Shown here piece by piece: positions 51,943 through 62,190 of a stretch of 64,000 nt of DNA. The stretch comes from CAVWCW01 sp963753615. Lineage in GTDB: Bacteria; Pseudomonadota; Gammaproteobacteria; Chromatiales; Chromatiaceae. The notes beneath the pieces are model-generated. The model did not search any database. It saw nothing but the letters and a program-made list of their open reading frames with translations, and had not been told where the DNA came from. The DNA is taken from contig CAVWCW010000034.1 in assembly GCA_963753615.1 (NCBI GenBank), forward strand, positions 10,598 through 74,597, given 5' to 3'. Within the stretch, counting starts at the first letter, position 1. Each line of letters opens with the position of its first letter. Made by a program: the position numbers and the translations under genes.

Positions 51943-52494
51943 TTAGGGTACCGTGCCGCCAGTTGTCCCGAGCACCAACTGCCCATCCTTCACCGGAATG
52001 CGGTCACCCGGCTTGTGATCCATACGCACCTTGCCGTTCTCATCGCCGAGACGATAGCTGACATCGTAACCAACCACGTGTTGCTCGGTATCGGTTACCG
52101 TGTAGCAATTACGTTCGGTGGTGGTGTAAGTGTCGTTGGTTTGCATGCCTTGCTGCACCTTGTTGCCGGCATAACCCCCGGCCGCCGCACCGGCAACTGT
52201 GGCGATCTTTTTGCCGGTTCCCTTGCCGATCTGATTTCCTAGCAATCCCCCCACCAGCGCGCCCGTTGCTGTGCCGATGACTCTGTGGTCGTCCTGTACC
52301 GGTTTCTGCCGGGTAACAGGCACGTTCTCGCAGACTTCACGCGGGGTCTTCACGGTTTCCTTGATCTCATCGACGCCGAGTACCTCGGCATAGACGGGTT
52401 CCTTCTTGCTGAGCATGTTATAGCCGGCAATGCCCCCCCCGGCGGTGGCAGCCACGATACCAATCACAACCCCTGTCAACATCGACTTGTTCAT
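51943..52494 (-). CDS. Glycine-zipper 2TM domain protein (YcfJ-like)
   Basis: This 183-residue envelope protein has an N-terminal helix (LTGVVIGIVAATAGGGIAGY), then a conserved Val/Lys-rich segment (VCENVPVTRQKPVQDDHRVI). A glycine zipper follows (ATGALVGGLLGNQIGKGTGK, AGAAAGGYAGNK), and the C-terminus carries CYTVTDTEQHVVGYDVSYRL. It is related to outer-membrane proteins such as YcfJ and the 17-kDa antigen. The ATG at 52494 has CAGGAG 6 bases upstream. The frame open to 53151 is an antisense shadow of the vWA remnant. Only about 27 bases separate its start from that remnant. Confidence 0.82.
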   Translation of the reverse strand: MNKSMLTGVVIGIVAATAGGGIAGYNMLSKKEPVYAEVLGVDEIKETVKTPREVCENVPVTRQKPVQDDHRVIGTATGALVGGLLGNQIGKGTGKKIATVAGAAAGGYAGNKVQQGMQTNDTYTTTERNCYTVTDTEQHVVGYDVSYRLGDENGKVRMDHKPGDRIPVKDGQLVLGTTGGTVP

Positions 52495-52521
52495 ATGATC
52501 TCCTGTGGTGATGCTCGGAGA

Positions 52522-53852
52522 GCTATCATCCGGAAAGGACTGGCCTACATCGAAGGCCTCTCCGGCCGCGGCGGCACCATCATGCTCGAGGGAGTTCAAG
52601 CGGCGTTGAGCCCGCCGGAGGATCCCGAGCGGTTGAGAATCATCTCTTTCATGACCGACGGCTACATCGGCAATGAAAAGCAGATACTCGCTTACCTCCA
52701 GACCCACCTCGGCGGAGCACGCCTTTTTTCGTTCGGCGTGGGAAGCTCGGTCAACCGGTACCTGTTGGACAAGATGGCGGAGCTTGGCCGCGGCGCGGTT
52801 GAGTACGTGCTGCTCAAAGACGATGCCGAAGAGCCGGTGAAACGGTTTTACGAGCGCATTCGAAATCCGTACCTTACCGACATCGAAATCAACTGGGGTG
52901 ACCTCGAAGTCTCGGAGGTTTATCCCAAGCGAATTCCCGATCTCTTCGTGGGTCAGCCGCTCGTCCTCCAAGGGAAATACACCCGGCCCGGAACAGACAC
53001 GGTGACTCTCCACGGCCGGATGGGCGGAAAACCCTTCGAACAAAGTGTTTCCATCCGCCTTCCCGAAACTCACCCGGAAGCAGAGGCAATCGCTACTCTG
53101 TGGGCCCGTGCTCGCATCGAAGAGCTTCGAATCGGCTAATTGGCGATCCACAGCCGGAGCTGGAAGAGGAAATCACCCGCGTTGCTTTGGCCCATCGACT
53201 GGTCTCCGCTTACACCTCGTTCGTTGCCGTCGAAGAGAAGATCGTGACCGGCTCCGAGCTACCGGTCCTGGTGGAAGTGCCGGTAGAAATGCCGGAAGGG
53301 GTGAGCTACGAGGGCGTTTTCGGAGGCGAGCCTAAGCCGATGTCACTTGCCTACGCAGGAAAGGCACAGGAAGAACGCGCGCCATGTTGCCTGGCATCGC
53401 TTCGGCGAAAGACACCGCCGAAGCGCCAGCGATGAAACGGTCTCAGAGTACCATTGGACCCCAACTCCAGCGAGCCCTAGCCAAACTTATCTGCCGCATC
53501 GAGACCACCCACTCGACCTATCCGGCGGGCGAGCCCATCGAGATCGTGATAATTATCGAGAACTTAACAGGGCAAACGCTGGAGGTGCCGGCCGCTTTGT
53601 CAGTTGTGGACGGAACGGCGCGGTTCCAGGTCACCGATACACAATGGAGCACGCTTGCTCACCCCACCGGCGAACAAGTCAAACCGGAAACCATCGAGCT
53701 ACAACCTGGCGGCAGGGATTAGCCTGCAGCTGGTGGTAAACGGAGCCGGCGGATATTCCCTCTCCAAGCCTGGAACTTATCATTTCGTATTTCTCGGCTC
53801 CGAAATCGGCCTCGTGAACTCCAACACTCTCACTCTCCAAATTGCCCCTTGA
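52522..53852 (+). pseudogene. vWA-domain protein, 5'-truncated and frameshifted
   Basis: Recognisable vWA sequence begins abruptly (IIRKGLAYIEGL, GRGGTIMLEGVQAAL, RIISFMTDGYIGNEKQILAY), without the expected VIT domain or MIDAS strand. The frame ends near 53139 at ARIEELRIG. The protein continues in another frame (ELEEEITRVALAHRLVSAYT, VEVPVEMPEGVSYEGVF), then a third (RIETTHSTYPAGEPIEIVII) and a fourth to 53852 (AGISLQLVVNGAGGYSL). The last two blocks could instead be a separate Ig-like protein. The missing 5' end lies exactly where the YcfJ-like gene's upstream region starts, which marks a rearrangement junction. Confidence 0.7.
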
Positions 53853-53859
53853 TTGCAGA

Positions 53860-53903
53860 GGGGATTCCGATCGTGTGAGCGGTCGGAATCCCCGCCTTTT
53901 TTT
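53860..53903 (+). terminator. Rho-independent terminator
   Basis: GGGGATTCCGATC and GGTCGGAATCCCC form a 13-bp stem with one G-T wobble, followed by GCC and seven T residues. It ends the vWA remnant unit and lies 85 bases before the aconitase-like gene. Confidence 0.85.
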
Positions 53904-53988
53904 CTGCCAGAGTTGACGTGCCTTAGTACCGGGCGATACTCTTCTCCCACCTGCAACCGAAATCGTTTCGAGCGAGGATTCATAGACC

Positions 53989-56011
53989 ATGCACACCATC
54001 CAACCGGCGCGCCTCAAAGAAGGGGCGGAGCTCGAAAAGCTTCCGACTGCGGATGCCGCTCCATCCGCAGATCAAGGACAAGGCCACCTCATCCGCGGCA
54101 AGGCACTCATTTTGTGGGATCCCAAGAAGCTGAAAAAAGCTGGACGCCATCGATACCGATCAAATCACTCCCGCGGCAGTATTGCGTGTCCGAGAGCCTG
54201 GGGACTCACTCGACGAGAAATGGAAACAAGGCGCCTTCCATTATCTGATGCCGGATTTCCGGGAGCGGGTCCATCGTGGCGAAACGTACCTTCATCATCG
54301 CCGGCGACCGATTTGCGATCGGTTCAGACGTTCGCGGGAGATGAGCCCGGCCGGGCTCAAGGCGGTGGCTGAAGAAGTCGGGCTGCGAACTGGTCAGTGG
54401 TGTGCGGCAACAACATGGGCGACATCTTTCGTCGCAACGCGTTCAATCTGGGTCTCCAAGTGGTGCAGTGCCCGGAAGCGGTGAGCGACGCCAAGGACGG
54501 CGACGAGTTTCCTTTTGATCCAGAAACCCGGGAGCTCAGCAACGAGACTCAGGGAAAGAACTACGACCCGGTGCGTTAACCCCCAAGGAGGACGAGATCC
54601 GTCGGCGTGGCGGTATCTTGGCCGTCGGGCAGCGGGAATTCCGCGACGGCGGTGGAGCGGAAACCCCGCCGCGATCGAGTGGCCCGATCCGGAAACGGCA
54701 CGGCGCCTGACCACGACCGAGCAAATCGTATGGGCGCACCGTGTAGACAAGGATGCGGAGGTCCAGCCCGGAGCGACGCTGCGGGTCTACGCCGATCTGT
54801 TGCCCGCCTCGGACGGCACGGCGCCCTTCGCCATACATACGTTCAATCAGATCACCGGTGGCGACAAGATCCTGCCCCGCCAGGCGGCCATAGTCAACGA
54901 CCACTTCGTGTTCACCGGCAAGGATTCGGACGATCGGCAGACCGTCGATCGGCGCGCCTTTGCCGGCGCACAGAGAATGGAGAAAGCCCTACTAGCGCGA
55001 TCCCGGAGACGGTATTTTCCACTTCTATTTCCCCGAACAGGGACTGGTCATACCCGGGCAATTCATTGCCGGAGCGGACTCGCCAGCCGTGCTTACGGCG
55101 CTTATGGCGCCATCGGCATCGGTGTCGGCTCGACGACGCTGGGATTCGGCTGGTCCACCGGATACGTCTACTTCACCCTGGCGCAAGCGCGGCGCGTCGC
55201 GCTTGCAGGGCGAGCTACAACCCTGGGTGAGCGGCAAGGACATCGTGTTTGAAGCTGCTGCGAAGCGCTGGGGGCGCGGACAATCGCAAGGCATGTCGGT
55301 CGAGTTCGTCGATCGGGGCAAACAACAGCCTATGGCCTATCGGAACACGATTGGTAACATGATGGCTGAAGGCGAGGCGCAAAACGGTATCTTCGCCCCC
55401 GACGAGATGACTTACGCCTGGTTCGAGGAGAAGGTGAACCTGCCTTACCCGCCGATACGGCCTGGAGCTGATGCGGGGTACGAGATCGACGAAACATTCG
55501 ATCTTTCCGAAGTCGTCCCTATGATCGCAAAGCCTTACAGCCCAGCCAATGCCTACCCGGCGGAAGAGGTCGCCAAGGAACGGCTGAGATTCGACAAGGC
55601 CTATATCGGTTCTTGCACCAACAGGAGGTATGCAGGATCTCTGCAGGCGGCGCTGGTTCTTCGGGCGGCACGCGAGATCGGACACGGCAAGGCGGTAAAA
55701 GATTTCATCATTTTCCCGGCTCCAGAGGTGTAAAGCAGCAAATCCGATGGATGGTGAGTCCATTGCCGAGGTGCTCCGCTCGGCGGGAGGACAAATTCGT
55801 GACTTCCTGGTGCGGCCCATGTTCGGGGCCGGATCTCGAGAAAGGACAGAGGGCCATCACGACTTTCAACCGAAACTGGCAAAACCGAATGGGCCTCGGT
55901 GGCGAAGGCTACCTCGCCAGCCCGTCGGTCGTAGCCGCGTCGGCTCTGGTGGGCTACATGGCCCGCCCGAGCGAGCTGGGAATCGCCTGGAATCCGGAGG
56001 ACTTCGACTGA
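53989..56011 (+). pseudogene. Aconitase-family protein with swivel domain first, many frameshifts
   Basis: The reading can be followed across alternating frames. It starts MHTIQPARLKEG, then a LeuD/swivel-like part (IDTDQITPAAVLRV, IIAGDRFAIGS, MSPAGLKAVAEEVGL, VVCGNNMGDIFRRNAF). The catalytic part follows (FAIHTFNQITGGDKILPRQA, SRAYGAYGAIGIGVGSTTLG, MSVEFVDRGKQ). The [4Fe-4S] cysteines appear in IGSCTN and SWCGPCSG, and the end is SVVAASALVGYMARPSELG. At least eight frame changes occur in 2 kb, yet each block is well conserved. The order swivel-then-catalytic recalls AcnB without its HEAT domain. A dehydratase of the aconitase/isopropylmalate type is the likely ancestor. As written it cannot be translated whole. 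Confidence 0.8.
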
Positions 56012-56055
56012 CTATCTCCGGATCCGCCGGAGGGGACGATACATGGAGAAATCCC

Positions 56056-57704
56056 TTGAACGAGTTCATACCTGCCCAGTACCAGATTCCGCTTCCCATG
56101 AAAAAACTCATCCTGGAGGAAGCGCCGGGAGAAGAGCCGTCCCCTTGGACGTGGTGTTCGTCGGTGGGGGCCGGCCGGGCTGGCCGGAGCCATCGAGCTG
56201 GCGCGACTTTACGCCAAAAGGACGCCGAAAGCGGCGGCGATCTCGGCGAGCTCGAGATCGGCGTATTGGAAAAGCCGAACGCCTAGGCGAGCACTGCTCT
56301 CGGGAGCGGTGGTCAACCCGGTCGCCTTCCGGGAGCTTTTCCCAGACCTCAAGAACAAGGACTTCCCGCTCCGAACCCCGGTCGGCCAAGACCCGTCTAC
56401 ATGCTCACCGAGGGAGGCAAGTTCCGGATACCCACGCCCCCCAGCATGAACAATCACGGCAACTACGTGGCCTCCATCTGCGAGATCGTGCGCTGGCTGG
56501 GTGAAAAGGCCGAAGCGCTCGGCGTCAACTCTTCCCCGGCTTCCCCGCCGACTCCCTGATTGTTGAAGGCAAGCGCGTCCAGGGCATCCGAACGGCCCCG
56601 GAGGCCTCGACAAAACGGCAATCCGGGCGGAGCATATATGCCTGCCACCGACGTCACCGCCCAGGTCACGGTGCTTTCCGAGGGCACGCGGGGGCCTCTA
56701 ACTCAGGCCTATCTCGAGTGGCAAGGCACCGCTCGGCTCAAACCCCCAGATCTACGCCCTCGGAGTCAAGGAGTCTGGGAGGTCAAGCGGCCCCTCGAAA
56801 CAGTCATCCACACCATGGGCTGGCCTCTGCCTCGAGACGCCTTTGGGGAGCTGGCTCTATCCGATGGCCGACAACCTCGTATCCCTGGGCCTGGTGGTGG
56901 GCCTCGACTACCGCGAGCACTCGCTGGACGTCCACGTGCTCTTGCAGCGTTTGAAGCAAGCACCCGCTCTTCCGTCCTTACCTCGAGGGGGGGGAGATGC
57001 TGGAGTGGGGCGCCAAAACCATTCCCGAAGGCGGCTACTATTCGTGCCAGAACGTCTCGAGCGGCGACGGATGCTGCTCGTGGGCGACACGGCCGGTTTC
57101 GTCGACGTGCCCTCCCTGAAAGGCATCCACTATGCAATGATGTCGGGCATCTTCGCGGCTCGGGCCATCTTTGAGGCACTCAAGGCCAAGGACACGTCCG
57201 GCCAGGGACTCGAGGCCTACGACGAGATCGGTACAAGCCAGTTTCATCGGCAAGCGATCTCCGCAGAACCCGAAACATGCGGCTAGGCTTCAAGTCGGGT
57301 TTTTAGCTCGGTGGGCATCAAGGCGGCGTTGATGAGCTTGACCGGTGGTGCTTTTCCCGGCGGAAAAATCAGTGTCGAAGCCGACGCAGCCGAGCCGAGA
57401 CAGCACGCCGTCACTGAAATTCGCCGCGGAGAAAGGCGTCACCGTCAGCAAGCTCGACGCGTTTACAAGTCCGGGAAACAACACCCGAGACGACATGCCG
57501 TCTCACCTCACCGTGGGCAGAGACATTCCTCCCGAAGTGGCCAAGTTCTACGAGCACATGTGCCCGGCCGCCGTTTACGAAGTTCGCGACGGCAAACTGG
57601 TGGTCAATCCCTCCAACTGCGTCGACTGCAAAACCACCGACATCCTCGGCCCGCGCTGGAGCCCCCGCGAGGGCGGAGCCGGAACCAAATACAAGCGCAT
57701 GTAG
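56056..57704 (+). pseudogene. Electron-transfer flavoprotein-ubiquinone oxidoreductase, many frameshifts
   Basis: ETF-QO passes electrons from ETF to quinone. Visible blocks in changing frames are MKKLILEEAPGEEP, the FAD-binding PLDVVFVGGG, NPVAFRELFPDLKNKDFPLR-like segments, PTPPSMNNHGNYVASICEIV, and PLETVIHTMGWPLP. Also present are DNLVSLGLVVGLDYREHSLD, LLVGDTAGFVDVPSLKGIHY, and the C-terminal 4Fe-4S part (CPAAVYEVRDGKLVVN, NCVDCKTTDILGPRWSPREG). A TTG at 56056 with GGAG 7 bases upstream is a likely start. There are roughly as many indels per kilobase as in the aconitase-like gene just upstream, with which it may form an operon. Confidence 0.85.
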
Positions 57705-57769
57705 TCGAGATGTCGTTTTTAAGAAGGTTGATGTCGGTCGGCAGAACCACCTTTCGAGATCGTCGCGCA

Positions 57770-58255
57770 ATGAAGGTGATCTTAGTGCCACACTGTATCT
57801 TGAACCAAAATGCCAGAGTCGCCGGTGCTGCTGAAAAGCCGGCTGCAGTCAACGAGCTCATCACCGGTCTCATCCAACGTGACATCGGGATTATTCAAAT
57901 GCCTTGTCCGGAGCTTGTGATATTGGGTTTGGATCGCGCCCATTTGCCGATTCGAAGAGAGTTGGAGAAACCCGAGGGCCGCTCCGAGTTGAGTAAGTTG
58001 GTCAAGGAGCTCACCCAGCAGGTGAAGCAATATCAGCGTTGCGGCGTACAGGTCCTAGGTGTGCTCGGCAAAAACGGTTCCCCAAGCTGTGGTGTCGAAG
58101 AAACCTGGTACCAAGGTGTCACGCCGGGTGAAGGCGTTTTTATTGAAGAACTGAAGAGAGAATTGCTCGAGAACAATATTGAGATAAGACTCTCCGGATG
58201 TCGAGACGCCGATCCGGAAACGGCGTTGGCCATCGTAGACCAATGGATCCCGTGA
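57770..58255 (+). CDS. TudS/DUF523-related putative desulfidase
   Basis: This 161-residue protein begins MKVILVPHCILNQNARVAG, the start typical of a subfamily related to thiouracil desulfidase TudS. Cysteines at 9, 46 and 107 (in PHC, MPCPE and GSPSCGV) are placed to hold an iron-sulfur cluster as in DUF523 proteins; Cys91 and Cys144 are extra. It is intact, in contrast with its upstream neighbours. Its last 200 bases are overlapped antisense by the sugar transferase frame. The substrate is not known. Confidence 0.75.
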   Translation: MKVILVPHCILNQNARVAGAAEKPAAVNELITGLIQRDIGIIQMPCPELVILGLDRAHLPIRRELEKPEGRSELSKLVKELTQQVKQYQRCGVQVLGVLGKNGSPSCGVEETWYQGVTPGEGVFIEELKRELLENNIEIRLSGCRDADPETALAIVDQWIP

Positions 58256-59677
58256 AAAAGAGCACCCCGAGTGCCCTACAAATGAGCGCGCTCCCCGGCC
58301 GAAGAGAATGACCTTAGCGGTGTCGATAAGGTCGATCAGATCCAACCACGGACTCATGTATTTGATGTAGTAGAGGTCGTATCGCAGTTTCATTTCCGTT
58401 TCCTCCACCGATGAACCGTAGCCCAACTTGACTTGTGCCCACCCGGTAATACCTGGTTTTACCGAGTGACGCTGGTCGTAATAAGGAATGGCTTTTTTGA
58501 GCTCATCAACGAAACAAGGTCTTTCCGGGCGAGGTCCAACGAAACTCATTTGCCCATTCAATACGTTGAAGAGCTGAGGGAGCTCATCGATCCGGCTCTT
58601 TCTGAGAAATCTCCCAATCCGAGTGATCCTAGGATCTCCATTCGCAGCCGCCCAGACCGGCCCGGTTTTTGCCTCCGCATCGACTTGCATGGTGCGAAGC
58701 TTGAGCAACGTAATAGGTTGCCCCCTTTGTCCCACCCGTTCCTGGCGGTAGAGAATAGGCCGTCCGCTCTCCAACCAGATGAGGACGGCGGCCAAAACCA
58801 TAACGGGAAGAGTAATGACTATTCCAATCAACGCAATCAGAAACTCGACAGCCCTTTTGGAGCTGCGCATAAATAGTGACTTTCTAAAGCCCTGGGAGAA
58901 GATCAACCAGCTCGGCCGGAGATTCCGAATCGGAATCTGACCGGTCAGCATTTCGTAAAAAGAAGGAGCCTCTTCCACACGAACTCCCTCCATTTTGCAG
59001 TGTAGTAGGGCCTCCAGAGGAAGCTTGCCCCTTCGGTTCTCCACTGCCACCACCACCGTATCCACGCGTCGGTTCTCGGCAAGATCGGTGAGATCCTCGT
59101 ACGTGCCAATCACCAAGGGATTGACCAATCTTTGTCCCACCTCGGTCGGGTCATCACTCAGAAATCCCACAACCTCGTAGCCCTGTCGCTTCTGGCTCAA
59201 CATCTCGCGGGCAATTTCTTTTGCTGCTGGTCCCGTGCCAAGCACCACCACCTTCTCGATGAAGGAGTCCCGGCGAAGAACCCAGTAATAGGCGATCCGC
59301 CAAACGAGCAGAGCCAACATGCAGAGCGCAAGTTGAACCAAGACGATTCCGCGCCCTATAGCAAAATCAGGGACGGTGAAATAGACAAGAGCCAGCAAGA
59401 TACCGGCAGCGAAGAAGCTTTGCCCCAACCGCAGGAACAGGTCCTGACGATCACGGGGAGCCCGATCGATGTACAGGTCGTTGTAGTAAATGCAAAGGAT
59501 CAGCGCGAAGGTGAGAACCGCCGTTTTAGCGTAGAGGCCTTGGTAGCTAGCAACCGATTGGATTTGACCGAGCCGAACCAACAAGGCCAGCAATAGGGTC
59601 CCGACAATGATCCCGCCATCCACAAAGCCGCAAGCGAGTTTGCGTAGAGCGGGAATAGGCACAAAAATTCCACTCAT
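58055..59677 (-). CDS. Polyprenyl-phosphate sugar-1-phosphate transferase, EpsB_2/PEP-CTERM type, read past its normal end
   Basis: This membrane enzyme starts exopolysaccharide repeat synthesis by loading a sugar phosphate on undecaprenyl phosphate. Four or five N-terminal helices are followed by a CoA-binding-like domain (VVLGTGPAAKEIAREMLS). The bacterial sugar transferase domain follows (RAVEFLIALIGIVITLPVM, LRKSRIDELPQLFNVLNGQM, FVGPRPERPCFVDEL, VKPGITGWAQVKLGYGSS). The conserved part ends at VILFGRGAR near 58286 (about 464 residues, normal length). The frame then runs on for 76 codons, antisense to the TudS-like gene, past a terminator-like hairpin. A one-base shift would stop at TAG near 58275. 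Confidence 0.82.
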   Translation of the reverse strand: MSGIFVPIPALRKLACGFVDGGIIVGTLLLALLVRLGQIQSVASYQGLYAKTAVLTFALILCIYYNDLYIDRAPRDRQDLFLRLGQSFFAAGILLALVYFTVPDFAIGRGIVLVQLALCMLALLVWRIAYYWVLRRDSFIEKVVVLGTGPAAKEIAREMLSQKRQGYEVVGFLSDDPTEVGQRLVNPLVIGTYEDLTDLAENRRVDTVVVAVENRRGKLPLEALLHCKMEGVRVEEAPSFYEMLTGQIPIRNLRPSWLIFSQGFRKSLFMRSSKRAVEFLIALIGIVITLPVMVLAAVLIWLESGRPILYRQERVGQRGQPITLLKLRTMQVDAEAKTGPVWAAANGDPRITRIGRFLRKSRIDELPQLFNVLNGQMSFVGPRPERPCFVDELKKAIPYYDQRHSVKPGITGWAQVKLGYGSSVEETEMKLRYDLYYIKYMSPWLDLIDLIDTAKVILFGRGARSFVGHSGCSFSRDPLVYDGQRRFRIGVSTSGESYLNIVLEQFSLQFFNKNAFTRRDTLVPGFFDTTAWGTVFAEHT

Positions 59678-60205
59678 AGTAATTTAACCCACCGTTTCTG
59701 AATTTTGACGAGTTTGGGGGTTTGGTTATGGAAGAAACAAACGAAGATGGAAAAAAGCTCACAAAAATATGCCCCGCACGACCAGGTTTTTAAAACGATA
59801 CATCAGGATAATTGCGGACCAGGAGACTCGGCCCCCCAACCAATTGAATCTCCTGGCCTGGAGTGCCGGCTTCAGTGCTAATGATCTTCATTCCGACCCC
59901 CCACGACTCAACATTAAAAATTCAGTTCTGCAGTAAATGGATTTTTGTATCCATTCCATGATGCCAGAGATCGCCCTGGATGACTGTGATCTGAAGAGGG
60001 TGGAATTACCAACCTGGGGAGTTGGAATTGTTTGGGGTATTGCGCTACAGGTGTGCCGTTTCCCGCCCTTCTTGAGGGGAATTGCCCACGTTAAGAATAA
60101 AAGTCGTTCAACGAACCTAAGGATTCCCTTGTCCGGGTGACCGTGACTTCTGAAAAATGAAGAGGTGCTGTGAGGGTAGAGAGTGGTGAGCTCGACGAGA
60201 CCCCA
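59678..60205. other. Intergenic region with small minus-strand coding-like fragment
   Basis: This 528-base gap has no firm gene. On the minus strand, an in-frame stretch ending at 59790 reads MKIISTEAGTPGQEIQLVGG and then PSLLVRNYPDVSF. This looks like the end of a protein but is only about 40 codons long. A plus-strand frame at 59937 (67 codons) is not protein-like. Confidence 0.35.
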
Positions 60206-61059
60206 TCAATTAGGTATCGGAAATATGGTCTTGAAGTCATTCTTCATGCTCGCAACGACCCAACCTTTTTCCCGAGCTTCGTCGAGCGCTTTGTCCAGAC
60301 GGCCGACATGAGATTCCCGATCGTAAACGTACTCCCGCTCGCCGTCATCGTGATGGAGCAAAAAAGCCAACCGGGCCCCCTCGCCTGCGACAACATACTG
60401 CAGCATCTGGAGGTCGCCGTCGGAGTTCCCGAACGCCGCAATGGGGCGCCTTCCGATGAATTGATGGATTCCCACCGGCTTTCCTTCCTTGTCATTGATG
60501 AAAGCCAGTTGCGGTACTCGAAACAGGACCGGTTGACCGTCGACGATCCGAAACTCGGTTTTGATGCTGCTTCCCATGATCTGCTGGGGAGGGATCCCGT
60601 AGACCTCTTCGGCAAAGACCCTCATGAAGTCGATGCCGCCACCCGAAACGATGTAAGTCTCGAACTCGTTTTCTCGAAGATAGGCGAGGAGCTCCAGCAT
60701 CGGTTGGTATACGGCTCTTTATAGAGCACTCCGTAGCGCGGGCGTTTGGCCGTGGTGATCCAAGAATGGACGATTTCGGCAAATTGATCCGTTGTCATGC
60801 CGGCATGAGTCACCATGATGATCTCCATGAGATCCTTCTCCGTGATGGATCCAAGTAGTTCTTGGTCGCCCTCGATAATGGCTCTAAACGCGGGCTCGGT
60901 CCTCCACTGAGGATTGTCGGGCGCTAGAGCCCGGACAACATTGATGGCGAATTGTAGCTGCGCATACAACGGCTGCTCGCACCACAGCGTGCCGTCGTTG
61001 TCGAACGTGGCGATACGCTCCGATGGAGGTACGTACTCAGGGCTCGACCGGTCGGTCAC
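60206..61059 (-). pseudogene. HAD-family hydrolase, one clear frameshift
   Basis: The N-terminal part has the nucleophile motif IATFDNDGTLWCEQPLYAQL and continues to GVLYKEPYTN. The frame then changes near 60705 to MLELLAYLRENEFETYIVSG. The second half holds the Thr/Ser and acidic motifs (TYIVSGGG; AAFGNSDGDLQML) and a His pair LLHHDDGEREYVYD. Together they make a HAD phosphatase of about 280 residues. The start is unclear: the frame stays open upstream to near 61150, where it meets a stop, so a second lesion may remove the signal peptide. Confidence 0.75.
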
Positions 61060-61295
61060 AGTCTCTACAAACTCGATAATGCTCTGTTTCGTTGCCCCAT
61101 CGTTCCAGGAAGGTAGAGGAGCCCCTGTATGAGAGGCGGAGATTGCGGAGGACTACTACACGCACCATAGATTAAGCACAACCCAGCAGCGAATAGAAAC
61201 GGGCCTGAGAGAGTCGGAAGTTTCTAGCAAGCATGGTTATCCTGGAACAGGACACCGTTTTTTGTGTCTTTGTTATGTCGTCGTCAGGATAGAGT

Positions 61296-61827
61296 CTAGC
61301 GGTCAAACTCAATAGTGGCCAAGCGGTCCCCGTAATGGACAGAGAGCGTGATCTTGCCGTCGCCCTCGGCTCAGGGCGAGCGTCAGCCTTTGGGCCACGG
61401 TGTCGACTTTCTCGAAATCCGCAGGCTCTTAGGTAGATCGTCTTTCCCGCCGGAGGCTCCGCAATGACGTTCATGTCCACGAACACCTCACGCATATCGA
61501 TCACACGTACTTCCAACGTATGGGCGTGTCGCCGCTAGCCGGATTGAGGACGAGTAGATTGCCCCCCGAGATCAGCTTCCCATTGATCTTGATCGGCTTC
61601 GCCGGGTACAGACGTGCTATAGCCCAACTACGCTTAGCTCCGGGCAGGTCACCGCCCGTCTCGAGCACCTCGAAAGCCTCTTCATCCCATTTGAAATTCA
61701 GGTAACGCAGCCTCACATCCCCATGCTCGACGGTCGTGATTGATGTCGGCATATTCTTTTCCTGTTGGGCGCCGACGGTCGACAAGCTGAGGGCAAAAAG
61801 CGTTCCGCTGAGTATAAGCTGTTTCAT
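61296..61827 (-). pseudogene. Secreted DUF2911-like protein, frameshifted
   Basis: The intact 5' part has a signal peptide (MKQLILSGTLFALSLSTVGA) and then LRYLNFKWDEEAFEVLETGG and IKINGKLISGGNLLVLNPA. Near 61510 the frame changes to VRVIDMREVFVDMNVIAEPP, and near 61430 again to DFEKVDTVAQRLTLALS. It changes once more to EGDGKITLSVHYGDRLATIE, ending at 61296. The pattern resembles DUF2911 proteins; that assignment is tentative. At least three indels are needed. Confidence 0.55.
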
Positions 61828-61980
61828 CCAAATTCCTCCTCGTCGCGTCCCAACCGTGGCACACGACCTTGTTCTAGAGAATAGCGCAATTCATGAGCGT
61901 CCGCACCTAAACCCTTGATTTTAGAGATCGGACGGATATTAACTACACGGTCCGGCGGCCGAAAAAAGGAGTGACAAACC

Positions 61981-62181
61981 ACCGGCTTCAACCTCTCGCT
62001 CATGTACCTACGCTACAGCGCCGGCATCCTCCGGGACATAGGCTGGCACACCGAGCGAGCCGACTTCATTGCCGGCTTCGGACTCTACGCCCCCACAGGA
62101 AGCTATGACGCCGGTGCCGACAGCAACCAAGGCCTTGGGAGTGGAGCTTCGAGTTCTTCGGTGGGACGACGCTCTACCTAG
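61981..62181 (+). pseudogene. Fragment of an outer-membrane transporter-like (MetA-pathway/SphA type) gene
   Basis: The stretch encodes GFNLSLMYLRYSAGILRDIG and FIAGFGLYAPTGSYDAGADS, then after a shift WSFEFFGGTTLYL. This is the internal part of barrel proteins annotated as phenol MetA-pathway transporters. Both ends are missing. It directly precedes the intact porin gene. Confidence 0.5.
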
Positions 62182-62190
62182 GAAGGTTTT

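Noticed and set aside
59937..60140. 67-codon plus-strand frame
   Set aside because: The translation is not protein-like and has no ribosome site or context.
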